Under the pieces are notes generated by a model. That model had not been told where the DNA came from and searched no databases. It saw only the letters and a program-made list of their open reading frames with translations. This document shows positions 1 through 8,697 of a stretch of DNA of 63,481 nucleotides, piece by piece. The stretch is taken from positions 202,882 through 266,362 of the forward strand of contig NZ_PGFZ01000004.1 in NCBI RefSeq assembly GCF_002923755.1, in the 5' to 3' direction. How positions within the stretch are numbered: the first letter of the stretch is position 1; the number at the start of each line of letters is the position of its first letter. The position numbers and the translations under genes are program-made. Source of the DNA: Methylovulum psychrotolerans. Its GTDB lineage: Bacteria; Pseudomonadota; Gammaproteobacteria; Methylococcales; Methylomonadaceae.

Positions 1-1
1 A

Positions 2-127
2 CTCACCGCCTGCCTGGAAGCCATCGACGACAAGCCCGCCGTGTTTAAGGGCAAAGCCCACTCGCCCGCCCTGCGCAGGGTCTCCGAGCAGGTCAAGGAA
101 TTAACTGATATTTATTTAATAGGATAA
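2..127 (+). CDS. C-terminal end of an unidentified gene (truncated by window start)
   Basis: An open frame enters from the left edge and ends at TAA 125-127, giving 41 residues that finish in ELTDIYLIG. The first ~100 bases are clearly richer in GC than the following sulfotransferase gene, and the composition drops abruptly near the stop. No motif is recognisable. The GC jump may mean a mobile-element gene or other transferred DNA. The stop lies 5 bases before the next start codon. Confidence 0.4.
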   Translation, partial: LTACLEAIDDKPAVFKGKAHSPALRRVSEQVKELTDIYLIG

Positions 128-132
128 GCAAA

Positions 133-999
133 ATGACACAATTTGTTATCGGCATTGGTTCGCAACGGGCAGGTTCAACGCTATTGCATAGGATTTTGGA
201 ACAATGTTCGCCCATTTACATGAATCCGGTTAAGGAATTGCATTATTTTGACACCTTATTCCATGTCCGCCATGAGTCAGTGTTAAAACACTTTTCAGTC
301 AACCAATTAAATCGGGAAATTGACCGACTAGTCAAAGCAGAAGATTTTGCTTTTGTGAATAAGCGTTATAAAAATTCCTTGCGTGCCAATTTTCTGTTGG
401 CAACCAAACCGATCCAGAAAATTGACTATATCGACCTGTTCAGGCCCGTAGCCAAGCATTATGATATGCTTGGGGAAATTACCCCGGAATATATGATTTT
501 ACCTGAGCCGGGCATCCGCAAAATGCGCGAGGTAGTCGGTGAGGATGCCAAAATTTTGCTGCTGGCCAGAAATCCGGTAAAGCGCTTTGTTTCCGCTTTT
601 AAGCTGTTAATGTACGGGTTGCCTAATTCCGGCCAGTTGGTGTTTGAGGAAGAAATGCTGAAAATCCTTGATACAGGTGGAGAATGGATGCGGGTGCAAG
701 ACGCGCTCAATGATTATGCAACGGCACTGACCCTTTATAGGCAAGAATTCCCCCACGTTTTAATGCTTAGCCATGACGCGTTGTTTGGTGACGTAGAAGG
801 GACAGCGGCCACTTTGGCGGAATTTTTGGAAATCCCTATTTCCTTAGGCAATTACCAAAAAATTGTCGGCACCAAGGTAAACGCATTGGATGAAACCAAA
901 GAGTTGTCCGATGCGACGCTCGCCCTGTTGCAAACACGTTATGAATCCAACCAACAGTATTTGGATAGTTTTTTTGGCGAAGGTAACTGTGTGGCCTAA
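133..999 (+). CDS. Sulfotransferase family protein
   Basis: This 288-residue protein has the two PAPS-binding signatures of sulfotransferases. The 5'-phosphosulfate loop is GSQRAGSTLLHRIL at residues 9-22. The 3'-phosphate strand and helix is LLLARNPVKRFVSAF at about 142-156. A GEITPEY motif near 114-120 resembles heparan-sulfate-type sulfotransferases. It should transfer sulfate from PAPS to a hydroxyl or amine of a cytoplasmic acceptor; the acceptor is unknown. There is no signal peptide. It is the first of four sulfotransferase-like genes in the first 9.5 kb, interleaved with glycosyltransferases, so a sugar acceptor is plausible. Confidence 0.85.
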   Translation: MTQFVIGIGSQRAGSTLLHRILEQCSPIYMNPVKELHYFDTLFHVRHESVLKHFSVNQLNREIDRLVKAEDFAFVNKRYKNSLRANFLLATKPIQKIDYIDLFRPVAKHYDMLGEITPEYMILPEPGIRKMREVVGEDAKILLLARNPVKRFVSAFKLLMYGLPNSGQLVFEEEMLKILDTGGEWMRVQDALNDYATALTLYRQEFPHVLMLSHDALFGDVEGTAATLAEFLEIPISLGNYQKIVGTKVNALDETKELSDATLALLQTRYESNQQYLDSFFGEGNCVA

Positions 1000-1088
1000 T
1001 AAGCCCGATGGCGAAGATAATGCAAACTATCGGCGTTAATCAGGGTTATTTACCTTAAGTATCGTTATTGGATTTTAGGAGCAAGTGG

Positions 1089-2405
1089 ATGAAGCGGTGT
1101 GTAATTCATTTTGGCATGTTTAAAACGGGATCTTCCTCAATACAGCATTCTTTTGCAGAGCAATTGGGCGACCAGCACTGGCATTATCTGAAATTGGGTA
1201 GCCCGAATCATGGCGGTGCTTTTAGCCGGCTGTTTGCCGAAGACCTATCGGCAAGGCGACACGTCATTTTTGAATCCGACCTGCAAGGGCTGGAGGCAAA
1301 AAAACTTAAGCTTAAAAAACGCTTAGCCAAGCAGCTCTCCGGTACTGCCGAGAATTTTTTGGCCTCCGCAGAATGGTTCAGTTCTAATGCCTTTAAACCG
1401 GCACATGTGGCGCAATTGCAGCATTTATTCTTAGATTATGTCGACCAGGTAGAAGCGGTCGGCTATATCCGGTCACCTAAAGCTTATATGGAAAGCGCGT
1501 TTCAAGAAACGTTAAAACACGGGGCGAAAGGCCAGTTAAACTTTGCTAAGCTGTATCCTAGGTATCGGGAGCGTATTGAAAAGTTTGACCAAGTGCTGGG
1601 TAAAGATAAGGTGCGGGTATGGAAATTTGATCCTAGCACCTTTTACAACGGCTGCGTGGTACAGGAATTTTGCCGGCAATTGCAGATTGATTTTCCGGTA
1701 GCGGACATCAAAAGGATTAACGAAAGTTTGTCTTACGAAGCGACAGCCTTTTTATATACCTACCGCGCTTATGGGCCAGGGTTTGGGGAAGGGATCGCCG
1801 CCATTGCCGAGAATAAACTGCTGATTGCCCGTTTGGCGCAGTTAAAAGGCCGAAAGCTCCGGTTTTCTTGGTCGGCAGTCAGCCCGGTATTGGAAGCAAA
1901 CCGTGATGATATCCACTGGATAGAAGAACGGGTAGGCGTTTCGCTGGATGAAAATGAGCCGGAAAGCCCCGATGCGGTCAAATCGCCGGAAGATCTGTTA
2001 AGGTATAGCCCGGAGAGCTTGGTCTGGTTGGCCGAACAATTGGGCGATGCTAGCCTAGTTTCTGATGGGGTGCGGATAACGCCGAAAAAAGTGGCTGTTT
2101 GGCTACATAAATTACGCCTTAAACTGGCTCAAGAAGCGGGTTTGGCCGTTATGGCTGCGGATGGTAAACGCTCCCGTTTAACCGTCAGCACCTTAGCGGG
2201 CTTAGTGAAACAAGCCTCCCCAACCCTGCAAAACCTTTCCGATGCCGATACCGACCTGCTGCTGAGCGAGGCGTTTAAGCACATTATCGGACGGGTCGAT
2301 ACGGATAACAACGTGCTGGTTGAAGGCTTGGGCGTATTCAAAACCTCCGAGAAGGGCGACAAGAAAACCGCTAAGAAAATAACGTTCCATATCAAAAAAA
2401 CGTAG
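1089..2405 (+). CDS. Sulfotransferase-like protein with a C-terminal HU-like domain
   Basis: I place the start at ATG 1089 because AGGAG (1077-1081) lies 7 bases before it; a TTG at 1068 is in frame but has no ribosome site. The protein has 438 residues. The N-terminus carries a P-loop-like FGMFKTGSSSIQ motif, and IRSPKAYMESAF is the probable 3'-phosphate site, so residues 1-300 look like a divergent sulfotransferase. Residues ~362-438 are unrelated to sulfotransferases and resemble the HU/IHF fold: a helical segment with LVKQASPTL, then VEGLGVFK and a Lys-rich end KKTAKKITFHIKK. This tail closely parallels the separate HU-like protein at 8047-8310 (LIKQTNPKL, IAGLGSFK, EKTAVKKVIF). It may be a DNA- or polymer-binding or assembly domain. 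Substrate and biological reason for the fusion are unknown. Confidence 0.75.
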   Translation: MKRCVIHFGMFKTGSSSIQHSFAEQLGDQHWHYLKLGSPNHGGAFSRLFAEDLSARRHVIFESDLQGLEAKKLKLKKRLAKQLSGTAENFLASAEWFSSNAFKPAHVAQLQHLFLDYVDQVEAVGYIRSPKAYMESAFQETLKHGAKGQLNFAKLYPRYRERIEKFDQVLGKDKVRVWKFDPSTFYNGCVVQEFCRQLQIDFPVADIKRINESLSYEATAFLYTYRAYGPGFGEGIAAIAENKLLIARLAQLKGRKLRFSWSAVSPVLEANRDDIHWIEERVGVSLDENEPESPDAVKSPEDLLRYSPESLVWLAEQLGDASLVSDGVRITPKKVAVWLHKLRLKLAQEAGLAVMAADGKRSRLTVSTLAGLVKQASPTLQNLSDADTDLLLSEAFKHIIGRVDTDNNVLVEGLGVFKTSEKGDKKTAKKITFHIKKT

Positions 2406-2477
2406 CCTGATAGGTTCTGGCAGAAGCACTATAGCGGACTGTGGCTAGCGAAAACTCACGAGGTATAAAGTAGATTC

Positions 2478-3632
2478 ATGGATTTAGTAATAAAAAAGAA
2501 CGCATTAGTGGTGCCGCAAACGTTATATAAGGACTTTGGTGCGGGTATGGGGCAATTTGCCCATGGGGTGGTGCGCGATCAGGGCGATCCTGATTATTTT
2601 GCCCACATGCGCAATGGCAAAGCTTTTATTAACGAGAAACTCCAAGCACGCCACTTACAGGAACAGCCGGAAAAATTGGCGGGCAAGTGGTTATACTTGG
2701 GGGGGTTGCATAACCATTTCGGGCATTTCTTGGCGGAATGTATCCATCGGATATGGGCTTGGCACGAATACCGTGACCAGTGTTCTGGCGTATTGTTTCT
2801 CCCTAATATTAAGCAATTTGAACTGGGGCATCATTTGCCCGGTTATTCAAAAGCCATCTTAGATTTCTTAGGCCTTGAAGAAAGTGCCATCCGCTATGTG
2901 ACCCAACTGACGGAAGTGGAAGAGCTTTTGGTGCCTGAACCGGGTTCCCAACTGTTTGTTGCCGCTAAGGCGGACTATATTAAGTTTTTGGCCACCTTGA
3001 AATTGGCTCAGCGCTTACATAGGGAAGCATTGCCGTCCGGCTATACGCCTAAGGTTTTTGTGTCGCGCAAAAAATACCGTATGAACGGTTCGATTGCGGG
3101 CTTGGATGTGCTGGAAAACAGTTTGCAGCAAGAAGGCTATTTTATTTTTTATCCCGAAAATTATCCGATAGCCGTCCAGCTTAAAGTCTATCAGGAAGCG
3201 GAAAAGATTATTTTTGAAGAAGGTTCCGCCGTGCATCTGCTGGAACTGTTTGCCAAAATTAAGGCGGATGTGTTGTTGATTAAGCGCCGCCCCAGTTCCA
3301 GGTCGTTTGATTGCGTTTTTAAGCCGCGTACCAAATGTTATATCAAATATATTGATGTCATGACACCGCCGCCGTTGACTTCCGCTAAATTCGCCGATGT
3401 CAACGCCTTGTCTTTAACCGACTTGGACAATTTAGGGCAGTTTTTAGTCGCCCAAGGGTTTGCCTCGGCCGCCTTAGCCATTCCCCCGGATTGGCGGGAT
3501 AAAGTCAAGGCGGACATTTTGGGCTATCTGCTCAAAAATGCCCGGCTTGAGTCGCCTAGCATGGATGAATTCATTGTCGGCTATCTGCAAAGTATCGACG
3601 ATTTTTTCCAACAAACGGATAATCCGGCTTAA
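2478..3632 (+). CDS. GT61-family (DUF563-type) glycosyltransferase
   Basis: The 384-residue protein has hallmarks of the GT61/DUF563 capsular-type transferases. These include GGLHNHFGHFLAECIHRIWA near residues 75-94, a FVSRKKYR segment near 195, and a C-terminal EKIIFEEGSAVHLLELF motif near 240. Such enzymes add xylose, GlcNAc or similar residues to polysaccharides or lipid-linked glycans. About 90 residues after the catalytic core have no recognised domain. It sits between two sulfotransferase-like genes in the same orientation, consistent with sulfated glycan assembly. The start ATG follows an AGGT-type site only weakly. Confidence 0.75.
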   Translation: MDLVIKKNALVVPQTLYKDFGAGMGQFAHGVVRDQGDPDYFAHMRNGKAFINEKLQARHLQEQPEKLAGKWLYLGGLHNHFGHFLAECIHRIWAWHEYRDQCSGVLFLPNIKQFELGHHLPGYSKAILDFLGLEESAIRYVTQLTEVEELLVPEPGSQLFVAAKADYIKFLATLKLAQRLHREALPSGYTPKVFVSRKKYRMNGSIAGLDVLENSLQQEGYFIFYPENYPIAVQLKVYQEAEKIIFEEGSAVHLLELFAKIKADVLLIKRRPSSRSFDCVFKPRTKCYIKYIDVMTPPPLTSAKFADVNALSLTDLDNLGQFLVAQGFASAALAIPPDWRDKVKADILGYLLKNARLESPSMDEFIVGYLQSIDDFFQQTDNPA

Positions 3633-3722
3633 TGGACGCTGTTTTGGTTATCGGCCTGGGTAAAAAAATACAACTATAATTATTTACGTTTAACCGACTG
3701 GGTCGGCTTTGGGGGAGTCATA

Positions 3723-4682
3723 GTGAAACATAAAATCATCATTCATATTGGGGCGCATAAAACGGGGACGACTTCAATACAAATGAAATTGGATAAAGAT
3801 AGGGAGCTATTGCACACGAGGGGCGTTTATTATCCCAAATCAAATTTCCAATTACATGGCCAGCATAAACTGGCCTTTGCCATGAAAAACCCTAAAGATG
3901 AGGCAAATTTAACCGATTGCCTTAAAGCGTTAACACAGGAACTCAATAGCCTTAATGAGGGTATGTTAGTGGTACTGTCAAGCGAGGAGTTTTTTACGGC
4001 TCCATTGGAGAGCATCAGGCAATTAAAGCAAAGCCTTAACCCGTTTGACGTGCATATTTTGGCATTTGTCAGACGGCAAGATAACCAGTTTGTGTCTTTT
4101 TATAATGAACGCGCCAAGGGCTTAAGGAATAACTTTACCCAACCGGCGCAGCGTTTCTTAAAAAACCCTATTTTATTAAGCGATGAACTTGATTATCTGC
4201 ACTTTTTGAACCAATGGGCTTCGGTGTTCGGCGCAAAAAAATTAAAAGTGCAACAGTATGAAAGCTACAGCAATGTCGTTGCCGGCTTTTTTGAGGCGAT
4301 TGGCCGTAAAGGCTGTTATATTGAAGACGGTTCAGGGACTAACCGGAAAAATATCTCGGTCAATTTGGAAGTGTTGGAGATTTTAAGGCTGGTCAAGCAA
4401 CTGACCCACGATGTAGCGGTCAGAAAAAAAATCTTGGTGGATGCCAAGACTTTTTTTGTTAATGGCACACCCGCACAAAAACTGATCACGTCGGAACAAC
4501 GGGTGGCAATATTAGATTTTTTTAAAGACTCTAACGAAAAGTTATTTAAAAAATATTTCCATCAAAGTAACCAATACAGCAGTGACCATATTGTTGCCGA
4601 AGAAGATGCCGTCAAATTGAAGCCAGCGGACATCGTCAACTTCATGTTGTCCTATGTCAAGGCTGACAGTATTGATGACTAA
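3723..4682 (+). CDS. Sulfotransferase-like protein (HKTGTTSIQ type)
   Basis: The start is GTG 3723, preceded by GGGGGAG. The 319-residue protein opens with IIIHIGAHKTGTTSIQ, a typical 5'-phosphosulfate-binding loop of bacterial sulfotransferase-like proteins. A segment ILAFVRRQDNQFVSFYNE near residues 112-129 fits the 3'-phosphate-binding strand and helix. SSEEF near residue 87 is usual in this subfamily. It belongs with the glycan genes around it. Acceptor specificity cannot be read from the sequence. Confidence 0.75.
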   Translation: MKHKIIIHIGAHKTGTTSIQMKLDKDRELLHTRGVYYPKSNFQLHGQHKLAFAMKNPKDEANLTDCLKALTQELNSLNEGMLVVLSSEEFFTAPLESIRQLKQSLNPFDVHILAFVRRQDNQFVSFYNERAKGLRNNFTQPAQRFLKNPILLSDELDYLHFLNQWASVFGAKKLKVQQYESYSNVVAGFFEAIGRKGCYIEDGSGTNRKNISVNLEVLEILRLVKQLTHDVAVRKKILVDAKTFFVNGTPAQKLITSEQRVAILDFFKDSNEKLFKKYFHQSNQYSSDHIVAEEDAVKLKPADIVNFMLSYVKADSIDD

Positions 4683-4765
4683 GTTGTTTAATCAGACCGT
4701 TGCCCAGCCAACACCGCATAATTTCAGCCAAACCTTTGGTTTGGCGACTACATAGAGGATCAGCG

Positions 4766-6826
4766 ATGCCAGCAAAGCCATGCCGGGTTACTCCCCAACG
4801 TCGTTTTTGCCGTATTTTTTTAACCGCCTTGCTAACGGTGGGGAGCGGTGAGGTTTTTGCTGGCTTGCCGCCATTGCCGGACACTTATCCTATGGCCATG
4901 ACGTTTCATGCGTTCGATAAAATCAATAAGGGCAGCCCTGCATTTGACGACGCGCTAGGCAAGCAAGCGCCTTATCTTTTCATCCATGGTGCCGGCAACG
5001 CCCAAAAGACCCACGCCGTGAAGGCCCGTTGGCCGGATAAAATCGTCACTTTACAGGATGCTTACGGCGGCGTGTCGGAAGAGGATTATGCCAATGTCTG
5101 GCCCGGACATTTATTGTACAAGCCTGGCACCTTAAGCAGCCAAAACATTAGCCCGCAAGATACGGTCATCAGCGTCCAAGACCCCAGATTGATCGTCAAA
5201 AATGCCCGCCGTCTGGAAAAAATGCAGAAAAAAACGCCGTTGGCGTTAATCATTTATGCCTTAGATAAAGCCGGGAAACCGGATTGGTCTCATGCCGAAC
5301 ACCTGGTAGCCGAACGTATCGACGGGCAAAAAATCACCGTCAAACGCGGACAATGGGGCAGTAAAGCTTTGGCGTTTGAAGCCGGAAAAACGGTTATTGC
5401 CCCGCACATGATGTTTTGGGCGCGGCAATGGCAAGTTAACTTCAGCCTGCATAGCCCTAGGGGAGGCGCTGGCAACCTGACCGCCGCCGAATGGTATGCC
5501 CGCCATGCTGCCGACAATTTGGCACAAGCGTCTGCCGACGGCATTGAATTTGATGTGGGGCGTTGGACGTGGGGGGCCCCCGAACAACAGGCAATGGATA
5601 TTGATAATGACAGGGTTGCCGACTATGGTTATCTTGATGGGGTGAACAGTTTTGGTCTGGGCGGGCGGGTGTTCTTCCGGGAGTTGCGCCGCCTCGTAGG
5701 CCCTGACAAAATTATCCAAGCAGACAGCAATGATGCCATGTTCGGTGTCCGGGGTTGGCAGTACCTTAACGGTGTGCAATTGGAGTCGTTCCCGGCCGCC
5801 AACCATTTTGACCGTTTCTCGACGGCATTTTTACATTTACGGATGTGGGCGGAAAATGCCCAAGCCTTACCGCATATCAGTTATCCGTTTACCAAAACCC
5901 CGACGACCGTCTATGCCAATGCGCGTAATGCGGACGGCTCAAAAACCGATGCCCGCTTTCGGATAGGCCTGGCCGCCGCTTGCCTGACAGGTATGCCGCA
6001 TCCGTTTGCCAGCCTGGGTAACCTAAAATTTGATCCTGCCAACGTTATCGCCAACGACGACGGCAGCAACCAACATTTTGGCGTGTTCGCTTGGGACGAA
6101 TACCAAGGCGGCGACCGCCATGACTGGCATTGGCTAGGCCGCCCGCTGGCCCCGGCACAACAAGACTTAAGTGATCTGGGCACAGCCGATTTGCTGGCGG
6201 GTACGTCATGGCGCTGGGTGACCGACAAAGGGTTTACGGCCAAGCCGAGCGGACAAAACGCCATGACGGTCGAGCATATCCCCGCCAATATCCTGCCGGA
6301 GCAAATGTGGTATGGGGTGCGCTATGAGCCCAACGGCGGCTTAAAAACCTTGCAGGCCAACCAAGACTACACGCTCGTCTTCGATGCCCAGGGTGATGAC
6401 AGTTGGCATTATGCCGGCCAAGATTTTGCCCAAGTACCCCGGATGCTGGTCATCAGCGGGGCTGCCGATACCAAAAAAGCCGCTGCGCCGCTGTCGGTTT
6501 TAATCGACAGCACACCGCGGACTTATCGGGTCAGTTTTGTGGCCGACGGCAGCCCTGCGGCCGTGTTCGGCATCGCCGAACAGCTCGGCAAAACAACTTT
6601 AAATGCCGTCAAACTGTATGCGGGCAGTGCCGAACACTGGTCGCGCGAGTTTGCCAACGGCATGGTTTTGTTAAATATGGGCCATAAGCCTTGGCACGCC
6701 ACTGTGCAAAAAGACCTGTACCGGCATCTGAAAGGTACGCAAGCCCCAGAAGTTAATACAGGCGAAACCGTCGGCAGCGATGTGCTAGTGCCGCCACAAG
6801 ATGCGGTATTTTTAATAAAACGCTAA
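4766..6826 (+). CDS. Large secreted protein, possible glycan-active enzyme
   Basis: I choose ATG 4766, which has AGAGGA about 6 bases upstream; in-frame codons back to 4700 lack such a site. The 686-residue product has a Sec signal peptide (Arg-rich start, hydrophobic FLTALLTVGSGEVFA, likely cleavage after Ala). The mature part has motifs seen in TIM-barrel glycoside-hydrolase-like proteins: GIEFDVGRWTWG, DIDNDRVADYG (a Ca-binding-like acidic loop), KIIQADSNDA, and GVQLESFP. The last ~200 residues look like a beta-rich accessory domain. I cannot assign a family. The role is inferred as modification of an exported polysaccharide made by the neighbouring transferases. Confidence 0.55.
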   Translation: MPAKPCRVTPQRRFCRIFLTALLTVGSGEVFAGLPPLPDTYPMAMTFHAFDKINKGSPAFDDALGKQAPYLFIHGAGNAQKTHAVKARWPDKIVTLQDAYGGVSEEDYANVWPGHLLYKPGTLSSQNISPQDTVISVQDPRLIVKNARRLEKMQKKTPLALIIYALDKAGKPDWSHAEHLVAERIDGQKITVKRGQWGSKALAFEAGKTVIAPHMMFWARQWQVNFSLHSPRGGAGNLTAAEWYARHAADNLAQASADGIEFDVGRWTWGAPEQQAMDIDNDRVADYGYLDGVNSFGLGGRVFFRELRRLVGPDKIIQADSNDAMFGVRGWQYLNGVQLESFPAANHFDRFSTAFLHLRMWAENAQALPHISYPFTKTPTTVYANARNADGSKTDARFRIGLAAACLTGMPHPFASLGNLKFDPANVIANDDGSNQHFGVFAWDEYQGGDRHDWHWLGRPLAPAQQDLSDLGTADLLAGTSWRWVTDKGFTAKPSGQNAMTVEHIPANILPEQMWYGVRYEPNGGLKTLQANQDYTLVFDAQGDDSWHYAGQDFAQVPRMLVISGAADTKKAAAPLSVLIDSTPRTYRVSFVADGSPAAVFGIAEQLGKTTLNAVKLYAGSAEHWSREFANGMVLLNMGHKPWHATVQKDLYRHLKGTQAPEVNTGETVGSDVLVPPQDAVFLIKR

Positions 6827-6934
6827 TCATAGAGGCTTAAATGGCGATATATTTTCTTTATCCTTAATAGGCCATGTTTTGTTAGGATTTTTATTGATAT
6901 TTTATATCAATAAGTTATATTTTATTTGCCACTC

Positions 6935-7512
6935 AACAACCACCGACTAGGTCGGTGGGTTAGTGATATAACGACTGAAAGTCGGGATACACGTCGCCTT
7001 AACGACGTGTTTAGGGCTCAATATCAAAGCCTTTAATTGTTCCAGGCTCAAAATGATGAGCGAGATACTCCTTAATCATATTTTCCGTCATCTCGCCAAC
7101 TGTTGCGCAAAAATATCCCCTTGCCCAAAAATGCTGACCCCAATAGCGTTTTTTCAATGCCGGAAATTCTTCAAAGAGCTTACTGGCCGTCCTGCCTTTA
7201 ATCCGCCTCATTATCTCACTGGGCGCTAGTGTAGGTGGGGCTGATACCAGTATCTGCACATGATCTTTGCTAACGACCCCTTTCAATATCCGTATTTCAA
7301 AGGCTTCACAAATTTGCTTGACCAATTCCCTGACTCGCAAGGCAACATCCCCTTTTAAGACGGGATAACGATATTTCGTCACCCAAACAAAATGGTACTC
7401 AATTCTAAATACCGTGTGGCTCCCATATCTATACTCCACCTTTAGCTCCCAGCAAAATAGGCAACTTAATACAAATTGCTGATGAAATCTAACCGACTAA
7501 AGTCGGTGGTTT
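6935..7512. mobile_element. IS200/IS605-type insertion sequence with subterminal hairpins
   Basis: A single tnpA gene on the minus strand is flanked by similar imperfect palindromes. At 6940-6958 the arms CCACCGAC/GTCGGTGG enclose TAG. At 7492-7507 the arms ACCGACT/AGTCGGT enclose AA. A further hairpin (ACACGTCG/CGACGTGT, about 6989-7010) lies just past the tnpA stop and could terminate its transcript. Hairpin ends without long terminal inverted repeats are typical of IS200-type elements, which move as single strands. No tnpB accessory gene is present. Exact ends are approximate. Confidence 0.7.
7011..7439 (-). CDS. tnpA: IS200/IS605-family transposase TnpA (Y1, HUQ variant)
   Basis: The 142-residue protein matches TnpA along its full length: it begins YRYGSHTVFRIEYHFVWVTKYRYPVL, includes RIKGRTASKLFEEFP and WARGYFCATVGEMTE, and has the candidate catalytic Tyr in MIKEYLAHHFEPG. 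It would cut and rejoin single-stranded DNA at the element's hairpin ends. The metal-binding HUH motif reads H-V-Q (KDHVQILVSAPP): the codon is CAG where most relatives have CAC or CAT. HUQ occurs in some viral Rep nucleases, so activity may persist, but this copy could also be weakened. Confidence 0.85.
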   Translation of the reverse strand: MEYRYGSHTVFRIEYHFVWVTKYRYPVLKGDVALRVRELVKQICEAFEIRILKGVVSKDHVQILVSAPPTLAPSEIMRRIKGRTASKLFEEFPALKKRYWGQHFWARGYFCATVGEMTENMIKEYLAHHFEPGTIKGFDIEP

Positions 7513-7606
7513 TAACCTTGCATATGGAAATAAAAATTGTATTGCTTTATTTGTTTTAATGGGGCAATATATTGCCTGACTTATCGCTATCAGTTGTAAA
7601 GGTTTT

Positions 7607-7975
7607 ATGCACTTTCGCGTCCGTAAGAACGTTATCCAGCTTATCCGCGTCACTTATGACGGCAGCACCAAAAAAGGCAGCAACGCCATCATCGGCTCGG
7701 TCAGATTATCCGCACCTGAGCTTAGCGATGAATTACGCGTAAAACTGACCGAAGCCGAGGTGCGGGCGTTTCAGGTATGGCTGGATACACAGCACAAAAC
7801 GCTGATGCTGAAGGAAGAGGTGGCGGCTTTGACGCTCGCGGAAACCCTCTCCTTGGCGGAGCGATGGTTTGAACGCGGACAAGGCGGTGATGCCGCTGCT
7901 ATGGCCGCCCAAGATATTGTGTTCCAATGGCAGGCGTTGCGTAAGGTTTTTTTAAAAAAAGGTTTACTTGAGTGA
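7607..7975 (+). CDS. Conserved-looking small hypothetical protein
   Basis: This 122-residue ORF has good codon usage and starts at ATG 7607 after a TAAAGG site. It shows no membrane segment or known motif. The N-terminal ~40 residues look beta-rich (VIQLIRVTYDGS, GSNAIIGSVRLS) and the rest is helical (LTEAEVRAFQVWLD, LAERWFERGQGGDAAAMAAQD). It lies 71 bases before the HU-like gene in the same direction and may be co-transcribed. Its function is unknown. Confidence 0.55.
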   Translation: MHFRVRKNVIQLIRVTYDGSTKKGSNAIIGSVRLSAPELSDELRVKLTEAEVRAFQVWLDTQHKTLMLKEEVAALTLAETLSLAERWFERGQGGDAAAMAAQDIVFQWQALRKVFLKKGLLE

Positions 7976-8046
7976 ACATTGGGTTTACTGGTAATTTGCA
8001 GCCGTAAGGCATATTTTTTAATCACTGTAAGAATATAGGGTGTAAA

Positions 8047-8310
8047 ATGAAATCACTTGAAGTTGTAGAATTAATAAAACAAACCAATCCTAAGCTGTTA
8101 GGCAAAATGCCGGACGCTAAGGCGGCGAAAATTATCGCCGCTGCTTTGCTTGAAATCGGCAAACAGGTCAGTGCGGCCGAAGAAGGTGCGGTAAAAATTG
8201 CAGGCCTAGGATCATTTAAAATTCGCCAAGTCGAACGCGAAAAAGACGGCGAGAAGACAGCCGTCAAAAAAGTGATTTTTACTGCCGCTAAACCGAAAGC
8301 TAAAAAGTAA
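8047..8310 (+). CDS. Small HU/IHF-like protein with a shortened arm
   Basis: The 87-residue protein follows the HU plan: two N-terminal helices (VVELIKQTNPKLL, AKAAKIIAAALLEIGKQV), then the saddle-forming strand with IAGLGSFKIRQVERE, comparable to VGFGTFEVRER in HU. The DNA-inserting arm is much shorter than in canonical HU, and the protein ends with a Lys-rich tail (KPKAKK). It would bind DNA nonspecifically if the fold is right. Its best match within the window is the C-terminal domain of the sulfotransferase-like protein at 1089-2405. A start at ATG 8047 is supported by the upstream GGGTGT-rich stretch only weakly. Confidence 0.65.
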   Translation: MKSLEVVELIKQTNPKLLGKMPDAKAAKIIAAALLEIGKQVSAAEEGAVKIAGLGSFKIRQVEREKDGEKTAVKKVIFTAAKPKAKK

Positions 8311-8326
8311 GGTTTTTATGCCGAAG

Positions 8327-8380
8327 CTAAACTGCTTTTGTAGGGTAAGGCTTTCGGTTATAAAGCCCGGGAGCAGTTAG
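8327..8380 (+). other. Candidate structured RNA after the HU-like gene
   Basis: An outer stem CTAAACTGCT (8327-8336) with AGCAGTTAG (8372-8380), one bulged A, encloses an inner hairpin GGCTTT (8349-8354) with AAAGCC (8362-8367). A T-run follows at about 8395-8402. It could be a complex terminator of the HU-like gene or a small RNA. It matches no riboswitch I know. The rest of 8381-8697 is AT-rich, with nothing else I recognise. Confidence 0.3.
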
Positions 8381-8697
8381 GTTCCGTCTTATGCCTTTTT
8401 TATACTCATCCCTAAGGCAGAAAATTAATCCATAAAAATATAGCCATATTTGACGGTGCGTTTTTAATCAAAAAAACAAATGCCAACATATTTGCCATAT
8501 TAAAATGACGGATAAATTTAAGGGCGCTATTTTATTAATGATAAACAGATTCTGAAATTCATACGGCGTTTTCGTCAAAATATAAATGTCAGTATATAAG
8601 ATATGCGCAATAATGACTTGGCTACGAAAGCCCTAGTTTTTAACTTAGGAAGGTAAATAGCATAAATAATTTTATTAGCGTTTATAAGGATAAATAA

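Noticed and set aside
5261-5806. A 181-codon minus-strand open frame inside the secreted protein gene
   Set aside because: It is antisense to a well-supported gene, has no ribosome site and encodes no recognisable motif; it is a shadow of codon bias.
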